Assembly: GCA_018266795.1 (NCBI GenBank) | Contig: JAFDZV010000047.1 | Span: 1-54,758, forward strand | Direction of reading: 5' to 3' | Length of the DNA: 54,758 bases | Origin: Bacteroidota bacterium | Lineage (GTDB): Bacteria > Bacteroidota > Ignavibacteria > OLB7 | Translations under genes and position numbers: made by a program | Notes under the pieces: generated by a model | What the model was told of the DNA's origin: nothing | Databases searched by the model: none | Seen by the model: only the letters and a program-made list of their open reading frames with translations | Shown here: piece after piece, positions 9,652 through 19,271 of the stretch | How positions within the stretch are numbered: position 1 is the first letter of the stretch | How the letters are laid out: each line of letters starts with the position of its first letter

Positions 9652-10237
9652 CGTTAAGCACTCATCTACTCGACGCACCATGGTCAACGCGATCTCCCCC
9701 ACGGCCATCGCGAGCCCCGACGAAGCCGGGGGGCATGGCGATCTCTCCGCTCAACGTACCGAATCGTACCAGCCGCGTGAGGCCAGCCCGCAAAGGTCGC
9801 CACGGCTTCGGTGCGTTCGCCTCGCGAAGACCTCTGGTGGGTCGCTGCCGAGCAATACCTCTACGCAGTCGCGGTTGATGGTCTCGAAATGACCGTCAGG
9901 TTCTCCGTGTATCAGTGAGGTTCGTACCCTTTCTTTGCATTTGCGAAAACGAAACACATTCGCAGTCACCGGCTCTCACGGGCCGCTGGCGACTGCCTGG
10001 TCACACAAACATCGCCGGCGTGCGGGCAGATTGTATTGTTCAATTCAACTTTTCATCTAATTTCGCTCCACCCAGGTCCCCTCCCTCCACTGGCATGGAG
10101 GTTCGGCACGTTGCATGTGCCACTCAATCGTTGCTTGATAAAGGACCTGCGGCCCGCCATCATGCCTAATCTACCCCAGCGTGGTTGGTACGTTCCGCCT
10201 GCAAGTTCCATAACCCGAACTCTTCAAGGAGTATACA
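9652..10237. other. Non-coding leader of paralogue 2
   Basis: This is 586 bases with no supported gene. It is expected to hold the promoter of the next gene. AAGGAG at 10226-10231, six bases ahead of the ATG, is the ribosome binding site. Confidence 0.5.
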
Positions 10238-13200
10238 ATGCGAACAGTGATACGCATTCCAGAACGACTACGGCTTGGTCGTTGCCTGATTGCAATCGTG
10301 GCGCTCATGCTGTTGGGAGGGTCCTCATCCTGGGCTCTGCTCTCGACGGATTACACGTTCACGACATCGACGATTACCTATACGCCGCTGACAACGGCGA
10401 CGATGGTAATTGCCGGCACGAACGGGGCAGCCGCGGGCACCGGCACCTTCAACGACTCCGCTTCGGCGGGTCCGTTCAACATCGGCTTCACCTTCCGCTT
10501 CTCCTGCGTCGCCTACACGCAGTTCGGCGTGTCCACCAGCGGCACAGTCTACCTTGGCGGATTGAAGTCCAATTCCTTCACGAACGATCTCGCGAACGCG
10601 CCGTTCTATCCGATCATCGCGCCGTGGTGGGATCACCAGCACATGTACAACAACGGCGGTGCGGCCAACGGCTGCACGTTCAACCCGTTGGTTGGTGTAC
10701 AGTATGCGGTCTCCGGCAGCGCGCCGAACCGCATATTGACGATCGAGTTCAACACGCAGGTGGCCGATAACAACGGCTCGCTCTGGTGGGCCGGCTGCGG
10801 CCTTTCGATGAACCGCTATCAGGTTCTTCTGTACGAGACCTCGAACAAGATCGAGTTCCGCTACGGCTCCATGTGGGCAAGCTCCGGCCAGCCGACCTCC
10901 GGAACGATCGGCATCGGCGCCAGCACCACGGACTATATCAGTGTTACGCCGAATGGTGCAACGGCAACCACGAGCTCCGCGGTCTCCAACAACAGCATTG
11001 CCCTGCACCTGACGCCGATCAACGCAGGAACGTCGTATACCTTCACCCCGTGCTACTTCGCGCTGGCCGGAACGCCCCCGCTGGCAACGGCGGGCATGGC
11101 CTCGGGCGACAGTATGCTGACCACGAGTACGGTGATGGTGGGGAACGAGGGAACCTATTCGCCGTTCACGATCACCATGCCTGCGGGCGGCTGTCCATCG
11201 CATAACTATACGATGACGATCAGCGGCACCAACGCCACGGAATACCGCTTCACGGCAACGGGCAATCAGACCGTGTCCGGTTCGCTGGCCGCCGGCAGCT
11301 CCATCAGCTACGTGATGGGCTTCCGCCCGACCGCCATCGGCACTCGTTCGGCAATCCTGACGTTTACGGACAACACCGTTGGCTGCTCCTCGGTCTACTA
11401 CATCGCGGCCAAGGGAACGCCCAGAATCACACGCACGGGGAACGTGGCGCAGGGCGGCACCGCAACCATGGCATGCGGCGTGGACACACTTCTCGTTGGG
11501 AAGTACGCCATTCGCGGCACCTCATCTACGTTCCAGCCGTTTAGCGTGACGGACAACGAGACGGGGAACTATGCAGGCCCGGCAAATGTTACCTATTCGA
11601 TCAGCGGCGGCGCGGGACAGTATACGATCGCTCCTCCCAATTCCTCCCTCACCGGTGGCCAGTCCGCAACGCCGACCATTACATTCACGCCGCTGCTGAG
11701 CTCCACTGGTGCCCAGCCGGCAACGTTGACGATCACAGCGGACGGGCAGAGCTGCTCCTTCGTCCTCTACGCAATCGCGGCCTTCCCATCGCTGGAGGTG
11801 CGGTCGGGCGGGACGCTGCTCGATTCCAGCTCGGTTCTCTTCGTGAACCAGTACAGCTGCGTTGGCGAGCAGGCGCTCTCCTATCCGCTGGACCTGAAGA
11901 ACACGAACTTCATTGCCGACACCCTCTGGAGCACGGATATCTACGAACTGGATACCACGTACATGCAGGGCGCGCCGCGGTATCCGATTCGCAAGGACCG
12001 CTCCAACAACCTGATCCGTTCCACGGACTACGTGCTCAGTACCCAGCCGGCCGCCGCTCCGCTCTCGGCGAATCCGCGGCTAACCTATCCGTTCGTGATT
12101 CCTGCGGGCCAGACGGTGCGTGTCTATCTGACCTTTGTGGGCCAGCTCGAGAACAAGCGCTTCGCGCGGCTGTTCCTGCGGACGAATGCCCTGAACTTTG
12201 CCGGGCCCGATGTCAACGGCCTGGCGCAGAACGGCATGCTCCGGCTGGATCTGTTCGCACGCGGTACCGGCGGTCATCTCTCAGACAACCCGAACGGCGG
12301 CAGGCCGGGCGCGGTTGGATTCCCGGTGACCCGTATCGGCGACACCGTGGAGCAGACGATCACGCTCTACAACACCGGTACGTGCAATCTGCGGATTACG
12401 CCGTCGCGCTTCGAAATCGAAGCGGGCGATCTTGACGAGTTCAAGATCACGCAGATGCCGACCTCCGGCACCGTGGCAAGCAACGGCGACCTGATCTTCG
12501 CGCCGGGCGCTTCCACAACGGTGAAGGTCCGGTTCAAGCCGTCGCAGGTGGACTCGCGCCGCGCAAGCATCCGCGTGGTGACCAACGATTCCACGATGGT
12601 GATTCCGGGCGTCACGGAGCGCGGCGTGTATTACATCGATCTCTACGGTACGGGCAAGTCCGATCTCTATGCAACGGGAGCGGATCTTGGTACGGCGTTG
12701 ATTGGCGGCGATGCCACGGAGCATACGCACGGAGTTGTACGCCTGCAGAACACGCAGGATGGCCCGGTGATCATCACGAAGGTGGCGCTGAACGGCACCG
12801 ATGCCACGGAGTTCATGCAGGATGCAGCCAAGCCGTGGCCAACCAAGACGCGCGTGGTTCAGGGGGGTGAAGTCGTTGAGCTGGGTGTGGAGTTCGCACC
12901 GGCGGCCGGCGGAGTGCCGGGCGCACGCGAGGCGAACGTGATGATTCTTCTCCTCAACGGCGATACGCTGAATGCCAAGATCACCGGCGTTGCCGGGACG
13001 CGCACTGTGGAGGTGACACCAACGGATATCAAGTTCGGTCAGCTGACGATCGGCAAGAAGGCCCGCCGGAGCTTCACCGTGAAGAACACGGGCACGATGA
13101 CGCTGAAGGTGCAGCAGCCGGATGTACAGTCCGCAGGTGGCGAGTTCTCCGCAACCCCGCTGGTACGTACCGATTTCGCTCCGGGCCAGGTGGAGATCAT

Positions 13201-13699
13201 CGAGGTGACGTATGCTCCGCAGCAGTCCGGCCTTGCGGCCGGAACGATCGATATCAAGAGCAACGGAACCAACGGCACGCAGACCGTGACGCTGGGGGGC
13301 ACGGCAAGGACCCGCAAGAGCGGCGATCCCGATCCGTCGATTGCCCATGGTGGTGCGGTAGGGACCGGCTTCGACATCGCAAGCAATGGACTCGAGGAGT
13401 TCAGCGTGAGCGGTGTAAGCGGTGTGCGTGACGCAAGCGGCCTGACACTTCTCCAGAGCGTTCCGAACCCGGGTCGTGACGAAGTGGAGATCGGCTACAT
13501 TCTGCCGCAGCGCGGAACGGTGCAGCTGGTGCTGTTCGATGCCGACGGGCGTATGGTGCAGCAGATCGATGCCGGCGTTCGTGAGAACGGCGAGCGCCGC
13601 ATCCGTGTGAACGTGCAGGGCCTGGCGAGCGGCGTCTATCACTACGTGCTCACCGTGGACGGCAGCACGCTGACGCGGCCGCTGACCGTGGTGCATTGA
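10238..13699 (+). CDS. Giant T9SS cargo with choice-of-anchor D repeats, paralogue 2 of 3
   Basis: 1153 residues. The signal peptide is about residues 1-33 (LIAIVALMLLGGSSSWA). The N-terminal jelly-roll-like module runs to about residue 270 (FTFRFSCVAYTQFGV, YPIIAPWWDH, ILTIEFNT, KIEFRYGSM). Ig-like repeats begin with phrases such as GNVAQGGTATM and contain ITFTP. A conserved middle block (NQYSCVGEQALSYPLDLKN, YLTFVGQLENKRFARLFLRTN) aligns with the same block in its neighbours. Residues about 1051-1070 carry GLEEFSVSGVSGVRDASG, followed by the T9SS sorting domain (SVPNPGRDEVEIGYILP, LVLFDADGRMV, ASGVYHYVLTVDG). Likely a surface-exposed structural or adhesive protein. Divergence from paralogue 1 is clear in the N-terminal half and small in the last 250 residues. 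Confidence 0.9.
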   Translation: MRTVIRIPERLRLGRCLIAIVALMLLGGSSSWALLSTDYTFTTSTITYTPLTTATMVIAGTNGAAAGTGTFNDSASAGPFNIGFTFRFSCVAYTQFGVSTSGTVYLGGLKSNSFTNDLANAPFYPIIAPWWDHQHMYNNGGAANGCTFNPLVGVQYAVSGSAPNRILTIEFNTQVADNNGSLWWAGCGLSMNRYQVLLYETSNKIEFRYGSMWASSGQPTSGTIGIGASTTDYISVTPNGATATTSSAVSNNSIALHLTPINAGTSYTFTPCYFALAGTPPLATAGMASGDSMLTTSTVMVGNEGTYSPFTITMPAGGCPSHNYTMTISGTNATEYRFTATGNQTVSGSLAAGSSISYVMGFRPTAIGTRSAILTFTDNTVGCSSVYYIAAKGTPRITRTGNVAQGGTATMACGVDTLLVGKYAIRGTSSTFQPFSVTDNETGNYAGPANVTYSISGGAGQYTIAPPNSSLTGGQSATPTITFTPLLSSTGAQPATLTITADGQSCSFVLYAIAAFPSLEVRSGGTLLDSSSVLFVNQYSCVGEQALSYPLDLKNTNFIADTLWSTDIYELDTTYMQGAPRYPIRKDRSNNLIRSTDYVLSTQPAAAPLSANPRLTYPFVIPAGQTVRVYLTFVGQLENKRFARLFLRTNALNFAGPDVNGLAQNGMLRLDLFARGTGGHLSDNPNGGRPGAVGFPVTRIGDTVEQTITLYNTGTCNLRITPSRFEIEAGDLDEFKITQMPTSGTVASNGDLIFAPGASTTVKVRFKPSQVDSRRASIRVVTNDSTMVIPGVTERGVYYIDLYGTGKSDLYATGADLGTALIGGDATEHTHGVVRLQNTQDGPVIITKVALNGTDATEFMQDAAKPWPTKTRVVQGGEVVELGVEFAPAAGGVPGAREANVMILLLNGDTLNAKITGVAGTRTVEVTPTDIKFGQLTIGKKARRSFTVKNTGTMTLKVQQPDVQSAGGEFSATPLVRTDFAPGQVEIIEVTYAPQQSGLAAGTIDIKSNGTNGTQTVTLGGTARTRKSGDPDPSIAHGGAVGTGFDIASNGLEEFSVSGVSGVRDASGLTLLQSVPNPGRDEVEIGYILPQRGTVQLVLFDADGRMVQQIDAGVRENGERRIRVNVQGLASGVYHYVLTVDGSTLTRPLTVVH

Positions 13700-13752
13700 T
13701 TGCATTGATATCGGCAATATCTGCCCGATATCCAGTTGATACGCTGATAATT

Positions 13753-13784
13753 GAAGCGGCTCCGATGAATTTCGGGGCCGCTTC
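13753..13784 (+). terminator. Hairpin terminator after paralogue 2
   Basis: GAAGCGGCTCCGA at 13753-13765 pairs with the TTCGGGGCCGCTTC segment at 13771-13784 with one T-G pair. It lies about 54 bases after the stop codon. Confidence 0.7.
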
Positions 13785-14331
13785 TGCATTCTGCACCGCC
13801 CCGATTTCGCATCGACGGCTTCAGTGTGGAACAGAAAAACATATGGCAATTGCCTATTGGCTGTGATATATTGCTTGGCGATCCGTACAACACCCCAGTA
13901 CGTCCTCGGACTCAATCTCGCTCACAGACCCTGAGAGAATCGCATGCCTGCGGCATGCGGCCAACTCCAAACCTTCGGCACGTTGATGTCGTTACTAACC
14001 GGTACCGGCATCGCTCTGCCATAGCTGATGTTCCTTCCGGACCAGTCACGTTGAAGGCGGAATCGCTCCGCATTCCGCGTCCTGAGCCGGGGGCTCATGA
14101 AGCAGGCAGACGAATTTGGAACCTTCCTCGGTTTCACGAGTTCCTCGAACGTATGTGGGGGTCGCATGAACTGCCATCACCCTATTGATTGCGAATCCCT
14201 TGTGCAGCCGTTGATGCTGCGTCCGGCGCTCGACCTCGAATTCAATAAATGACCGCCCAATGACTCCCCCCAAGGAGGTTCCCGCGGCGGTGTGGTTTTT
14301 ACCATATAGCATGCTTCTAGGAGATGCTCTT
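13785..14331. other. Structured non-coding leader of paralogue 3
   Basis: About 550 bases without a supported gene. It has two small hairpins: CGCATGCC at 13941-13948 with 13952-13959, and GCGGAAT at 14057-14063 with 14072-14078. The ribosome binding site of the next gene lies at its end. Confidence 0.45.
14319..14323 (+). promoter_or_regulatory. Ribosome binding site deciding the start of paralogue 3
   Basis: AGGAG lies 8 bases before the ATG at 14332. This favours 14332 over the in-frame upstream ATG at 14260 and over the ATG at 14338. Confidence 0.75.
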
Positions 14332-17300
14332 ATGACAATGTCTCTCAACCGTGTACTGAGAGTACGCATGTCCCTCGGCCTCCTGCTGTGCGGGGTGCTC
14401 ATGATGAGCGCCTACGCGTTGAAGGCGCAGACGATGGCGACCTATGCCTTCTCTGAGACCACCGGATTACCAACGGATATGACCGGCTCCTCGCAGATTT
14501 TCGGCGCCGGCATTGACGATGCTATTTCCAGCCTTTATCCGATCGGGTTCACCTTCAAGATGAACAACACCAACTTCACGCAGTTCTGCGCGAGTTCGAA
14601 CGGCTATATCGGCCTGGGCGGCACCGCCAACAGCTACCTGACTCAGGACTTTACCACTTCCACATACGGCGTTCCGGTGATCTGCGGTCTGGGACGTGAT
14701 GCTCACACCGGTTCGGATGGATCGGTCACCTACATTACGACCGGTGTTGCCGGAAGCCGCATTCTGACGGTCAACTTCCAGATTCGCGATTATCCCGGTT
14801 CCGGCCAGCCGACCAACACACGCTATCAGATCCGCCTGTACGAGGGCTCCAATCGCATCGAGCTCTGGTATGGGCCGGTAGTAACGAGCGGAGGAGTCTT
14901 CGGGGCGAAGAACGCCCCCGGTGATTTCGCTGCCATCTTCCCGGGCCCGCCGGCCACTGTCAGCTACGTCAGCAACTACACCGGCGCACCCCCGAGCAAT
15001 GTCAACAAGGTATACGATTTCGATCTCTGCACGATCGTCAACGCCGGCAATATTGCCCAGGGCGGCACGGCAACGATGCAGAACTTCGATTCGTTGATGC
15101 GCAACGTGAGCGTGCAGCGTGGCAACAGCGGCACCTTTACGCCGTTCACGATCACGCCAACCGGCTGCGCTCCGTCGGCCAACATGACGTATTCCATCAG
15201 TGGTGCGAATGCATCGGACTACAGCATCTCGCCAACGTCGGCATCAGTCACGCCCGGAGGGAACTCCACGCCCACCATCACGTTCAACCCAACCGGTGTC
15301 GGTGTGCGCAACGCGGTGCTCACGGTGACCGGGCCGAACAGCTATCTCCGCACGTACTATCTGGCAGCCACGGCAGCGCCACGCATCATCTACACCGGGA
15401 ATGTTCCGCAGGGTGGAACAGCCTCGATGAACAACGGTGATACGCTTCTCGGCAGCGTCAGCATTCTGCGCGGCACGAGCGTGAACCTGACGCCGTTCAT
15501 GCTGACGAACATCAACACGAACGGGGCGGCAACGCCGGCTGCGATTACCTATACGATCAAGGGGACCTCCGGTGGCCAGTATGCCATCAGCCCCCCGAGC
15601 ACGTCGCTCGGCGCCACGCAGTCCAACACTCCGACGATCACGTTCAATGCAACAGGCGTTGGCTTTGTCATCGATACGCTGACCGTTGTGGCAGATGGCC
15701 AGACCCGCGTGTTCCGGCTCTCTGCCTACAGCGAGGCTCCGGGGCTCGATATGCGCATCGCCGGCGTTCAGGTGGACAGCACTTCGCAGATCTTCCGCAA
15801 TGCCTACAGCTGCATGGGCGGAAGCTATGTCACGATTCCGGTTCAGATCACGAACTCCGGCGGTGGTACGCTGGTGGTGAACAACATCCAGGTGTACAAG
15901 ACCGATACCATGTATCGCCAGGGGAATCCGCGCTATGCGCTGATCCGCGATCCGAAGACCGAGGGTGGCTACATGATGCTGCCTGATTATGTCATGACCG
16001 TCAATCCACCGGTGCTACCGACAACGGCTCCGGCAAATGCCGTGGGCTTCCCGCTCCACCTTACCCGCGGGCAGTCGCAGACGGTGTATCTCTCGTTCAA
16101 TGCATGGCGCCGCGACAAGCGGTTCGGACGGATCGTTGTGACCAGCAATGGCCAGAACGTCATCAACCCGAACCCCGCCAACGGGGCGCTGACGCAGGGT
16201 CTGCTGTGGTTTGACGTGTACGGCCGCGGCATCGGCGGCGAGCTTTCCGCTCCCGGCACCACGAATCCGCCGGGCGCGCTTCAGTTCCCGACCATCCGCA
16301 TCGATTCGAGCGTTACGGCATACTACATGCTGTACAACTCCGGCGAGTGCGACCTGCGTGTCTCCAGCAAGGATCTTCGCCTTATCTCCGGCGATGTGGA
16401 TGAGTTCGAGATCGTTGACAAGCCGCACGCATACATCGATGCCACTACGGGCGACGACATCATTCCGGTTGGGAAGATGGATTCGGTCGGTGTTCGGTTC
16501 ATGCCGAAGCAGCAGGGCTCTCGTCGTGCCACGATGCACGTGCAGACCAACGATTCCATGGAAGTCGTGGACGGCGTAACGGAGCGCGGCCTGTATCGCG
16601 TGGACGTGTATGGCGAAGGGAAGACGGGTCTGTACATGACTAGCTTCGACTTCGGCCAGGCGCTGATCAAGGGGACCGGACCCGACGTCCGCGCCGGATC
16701 GGTCCGTCTGGAGAATACCCGCATCACGCCGATCACAATCACGAAGCTGGAACTGGACGGCACGAACAAGGGTGACTTCGCAACGGGTGCCCCGACGTGG
16801 CCAACCCTGCCGGTTACGCTTACGCCGGGTCAGATTCTGGAGCTTGCTCTTACGTTCTCGCCTGCCGATACGCCGACGGGCGGCCGCAGTGCGTTCGTGC
16901 GTGCCACTACTTCGGACAACGACGTGATCATCGGCCAGCTTACCGGTGTGGCCGGTACGCGTTCGATCGAGGTGACGCCAACCGTGATCAACTTCGGCCA
17001 GGTTCCTCAGGGCAAGCATGCCCGGAAGAGCTTCATGATTCGCAACACCGGCACGATGCCGCTTACGCTGAAGCAGCCGGATCTTTCGCAGCCGGGGACG
17101 GACTTCGCCATAACTCCGCTCTCGCGTCTGCAGTTTGCTCCGACGCAGGCGGAGGTTGTTGAGCTTACGTTCACGCCTTCCGCACCAGGCCCGATCCAGG
17201 GTGTCTCCATCAACATCAACTCGGACGCCACGAACGGCCAGCAGGTTGTCACGGTGAACGGCAGCGCCTACACCAAGGGTCCGGGTAATGCCGATCCGAG

Positions 17301-17664
17301 CGTGACCGCCGGCGGCCATGGCGGCATCGACAACATCGACATCGTAAGCAACGGACTCGAGGAGTTCAGCATCAGCGGTGTTGCCGGTGTGCGCGATGCG
17401 AACGGCATGGCCCTCATGCAGAGCGTGCCGAACCCTGCTCGCGATGTGGTGCAGATATCCTACATCCTGCCGACCCGCGGCGACGTGAACCTTGCGCTGT
17501 ACGACGATCAGGGACGCCTTGTGCGCGTTCTCGATGCCGGCATGCGTGAGGCGGGCGAGTCGAACGTTCGCATCGATGTGGGCGGTCTTGCCAACGGCCT
17601 CTATCACTATCGTCTCGTGGCGAACGGCTCCTCGCTGAGCCGCACGCTGACGATCGTGCGCTAA
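14332..17664 (+). CDS. Giant T9SS cargo with choice-of-anchor D repeats, paralogue 3 of 3
   Basis: 1110 residues from the ATG with a good ribosome binding site. The signal peptide is about residues 1-33 (MSLGLLLCGVLMMSAYALKAQ). The jelly-roll-like module runs to about residue 230 and is shorter than in the other two (FTFKMNNTNFTQF, YQIRLYEGSNRIELWYG). Ig-like repeats follow (GNIAQGGTATM, GNVPQGGTASMNNGDTLL). The conserved middle block (NAYSCMGGSYVTIPVQITN, FNAWRRDKRFGRIVVTSNG) is present. Residues about 1008-1026 are GLEEFSISGVAGVRDANG, then the T9SS sorting domain (SVPNPARDVVQISYILP, LALYDDQGRLV, ANGLYHYRLVANG). It is a tandem duplicate of the two preceding genes, although each has its own leader and terminator, so they are probably separate transcripts. 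Confidence 0.9.
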   Translation: MTMSLNRVLRVRMSLGLLLCGVLMMSAYALKAQTMATYAFSETTGLPTDMTGSSQIFGAGIDDAISSLYPIGFTFKMNNTNFTQFCASSNGYIGLGGTANSYLTQDFTTSTYGVPVICGLGRDAHTGSDGSVTYITTGVAGSRILTVNFQIRDYPGSGQPTNTRYQIRLYEGSNRIELWYGPVVTSGGVFGAKNAPGDFAAIFPGPPATVSYVSNYTGAPPSNVNKVYDFDLCTIVNAGNIAQGGTATMQNFDSLMRNVSVQRGNSGTFTPFTITPTGCAPSANMTYSISGANASDYSISPTSASVTPGGNSTPTITFNPTGVGVRNAVLTVTGPNSYLRTYYLAATAAPRIIYTGNVPQGGTASMNNGDTLLGSVSILRGTSVNLTPFMLTNINTNGAATPAAITYTIKGTSGGQYAISPPSTSLGATQSNTPTITFNATGVGFVIDTLTVVADGQTRVFRLSAYSEAPGLDMRIAGVQVDSTSQIFRNAYSCMGGSYVTIPVQITNSGGGTLVVNNIQVYKTDTMYRQGNPRYALIRDPKTEGGYMMLPDYVMTVNPPVLPTTAPANAVGFPLHLTRGQSQTVYLSFNAWRRDKRFGRIVVTSNGQNVINPNPANGALTQGLLWFDVYGRGIGGELSAPGTTNPPGALQFPTIRIDSSVTAYYMLYNSGECDLRVSSKDLRLISGDVDEFEIVDKPHAYIDATTGDDIIPVGKMDSVGVRFMPKQQGSRRATMHVQTNDSMEVVDGVTERGLYRVDVYGEGKTGLYMTSFDFGQALIKGTGPDVRAGSVRLENTRITPITITKLELDGTNKGDFATGAPTWPTLPVTLTPGQILELALTFSPADTPTGGRSAFVRATTSDNDVIIGQLTGVAGTRSIEVTPTVINFGQVPQGKHARKSFMIRNTGTMPLTLKQPDLSQPGTDFAITPLSRLQFAPTQAEVVELTFTPSAPGPIQGVSININSDATNGQQVVTVNGSAYTKGPGNADPSVTAGGHGGIDNIDIVSNGLEEFSISGVAGVRDANGMALMQSVPNPARDVVQISYILPTRGDVNLALYDDQGRLVRVLDAGMREAGESNVRIDVGGLANGLYHYRLVANGSSLSRTLTIVR

Positions 17665-17697
17665 TCCAGGGCTGCCTTCCGGCGGCCATGAATCGAC

Positions 17698-17743
17698 AAC
17701 GGGGCGGTTCCTCCAGCGAGAGGAACCGCCCCGTTCTGTTTTT
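17698..17743 (+). terminator. Strong terminator with T tract after paralogue 3
   Basis: AACGGGGCGGTTCCTC at 17698-17713 is perfectly complementary to 17720-17735, followed by CTGTTTTT. It sits between convergent genes. Confidence 0.9.
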
Positions 17744-17759
17744 CATCCGGAGTGGTAGA

Positions 17760-17791
17760 GGCGCATGGTGTACTTGAAGGAACCATGCGCC
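17760..17791 (-). terminator. Candidate terminator for the minus-strand radical SAM gene
   Basis: GGCGCATGGT at 17760-17769 pairs with ACCATGCGCC at 17782-17791. It lies 80 bases beyond the end of the minus-strand gene. No U-rich tract follows on that strand. Confidence 0.5.
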
Positions 17792-17871
17792 GATTGCGGG
17801 TGTGGGATCGATGTGCAGTTCACGCACTGCAGCATTACAGCCGTGGGCTCGCACCCACGCGTGAAGTGGGG

Positions 17872-18930
17872 TTACAGGAAGTCGAAAAGATCGATCTGGC
17901 GATTGTCCGCAGCCGGGCGCCGGAAGTTCGCCGTGCTGATGGGGAGCCGTTCGGAATTCAGACCCAGCCGTCGGGCGGTGAGATTGAAGAGGTCGCGAAT
18001 CACGTTGGCCCGCGGCCCCTTTCCTCGCATGCGTGCGCCGAACTCCGAGCGATTCATCCGCTCGCCGCGCATCTCGATGAGCGCGTTGCGCACCTTCGCG
18101 GCACGTGCAGGCTCCTCGCGTTCCAGCCAGTCCAGGAAGATCGGCTTTACAGCGAGTGGCAGCCGGACGATTGTGAAGGCCGCATGCCGCGCGCCGGCCT
18201 CCGCGGCTGCCTCCAGAAGCGCAGGGATCTCATCCTCGGTCAATCCCGGGATGATGGGAGCAGTCATCACCCCAACGGGAATGCCCGCCTCCGAAAGCCG
18301 GCGAACGGCCTCCAGCCTCCGCTCCGGGGTGGAGGTGCGCGGCTCCATCCGGCGCGCGAGATCGCGGTCGAGCGTGGTCACAGAGACGAACACAGCCGCG
18401 CACTGGAAGCGTGCCAGTTCCGCGAGAAGATCGATGTCGCGTGCAACGAGCGCATTCTTGGTGACGATCCCGACCGGGTTGCGAAATTCCAGCATCACCT
18501 CGAGGATCTGCCGGGTGATCCTGAAACGCCGTTCGGCCGGCTGGTAGGGATCGGTGACGCCGGAGATGGAAACCGTGGTAGGGGTCCAGGAAGGCTTCAT
18601 CATCGCCTCCCTCGCAAGCCGCGCGGCATCGCGCTTTACCATGATCTTGGTTTCGAAATCGAGCGCCGGATTGAAGCCGAGATATTCGTGCGTGGGACGT
18701 GCGTAGCAATAGGCACACCCATGTTCGCAGCCTCGGTAGGGATTGATCGAATGGGTGAACGGAATATCCGGGCTGTCGTTGGTTGCGAATGCCTGGCGCG
18801 TCGTGTCGTTGAAAAACTCCGTGCGGGCATTCTCCTCCTCTTCCATCCCTCCCCATCCGTCGTCGAACCGTTCGCTTGTGCGATCGGTGAAGCGATTGCC
18901 GAGGTTCAGGGATGTGCCGCGCTTGCTCAT
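17872..18930 (-). CDS. PA0069-family radical SAM protein
   Basis: 352 residues. The motif GCEHGCAYCY places three cysteines at 68, 72 and 75 (CX3CX2C), the radical SAM [4Fe-4S] ligand set. It is preceded by INPYRGCEHGC and followed by ARPTHEYLGFNP, which together identify the PA0069 / SplB-like group seen across many bacteria. Other radical SAM features include SGVTDPYQPAER and VSVTTLD. The substrate of this family is not established; homology to spore photoproduct lyase is distant. The gene stands alone and converges on paralogue 3. Confidence 0.9.
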   Translation of the reverse strand: MSKRGTSLNLGNRFTDRTSERFDDGWGGMEEEENARTEFFNDTTRQAFATNDSPDIPFTHSINPYRGCEHGCAYCYARPTHEYLGFNPALDFETKIMVKRDAARLAREAMMKPSWTPTTVSISGVTDPYQPAERRFRITRQILEVMLEFRNPVGIVTKNALVARDIDLLAELARFQCAAVFVSVTTLDRDLARRMEPRTSTPERRLEAVRRLSEAGIPVGVMTAPIIPGLTEDEIPALLEAAAEAGARHAAFTIVRLPLAVKPIFLDWLEREEPARAAKVRNALIEMRGERMNRSEFGARMRGKGPRANVIRDLFNLTARRLGLNSERLPISTANFRRPAADNRQIDLFDFL

Positions 18931-19271
18931 GATCTGGGTATTTGTGATCCGCCGAAGCCATCACCAGCGAATGCAGGCCGGCCGCACCACTCATCCTTCA
19001 AATTCATGTGGTCTGCCTCCGTGTGCTGCAGGCGTTCCGGTGCGAGGCTCCGATCATGCTGCTTCCGAGCGCAGGAGTCTTCCCCCTGGAGTGAAGGTGC
19101 TCATCCGAATACCCTCGCAAGGTACGAACTGCATTCGAATAGGCAAGAGACATGCGAGGGTAACCGAACAATGCCGTATAATCGCCGCGCCCACGGCATC
19201 GATGTGCGTTGATGAAGACCGCTGCCGTAGGGAGTTCTCTGCAACGGTGGAAACCCTCAAACGTTCAGTCA
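18931..19271. other. Divergent intergenic region between the radical SAM and M61 genes
   Basis: 341 bases between divergent genes, expected to hold both promoters. No convincing gene or strong structure is visible. Confidence 0.45.

Noticed and set aside
17752-19212. 486-codon plus-strand frame opposite the radical SAM gene
   Set aside because: The minus strand carries CX3CX2C and family motifs; the plus-strand product matches nothing and lacks a ribosome binding site.
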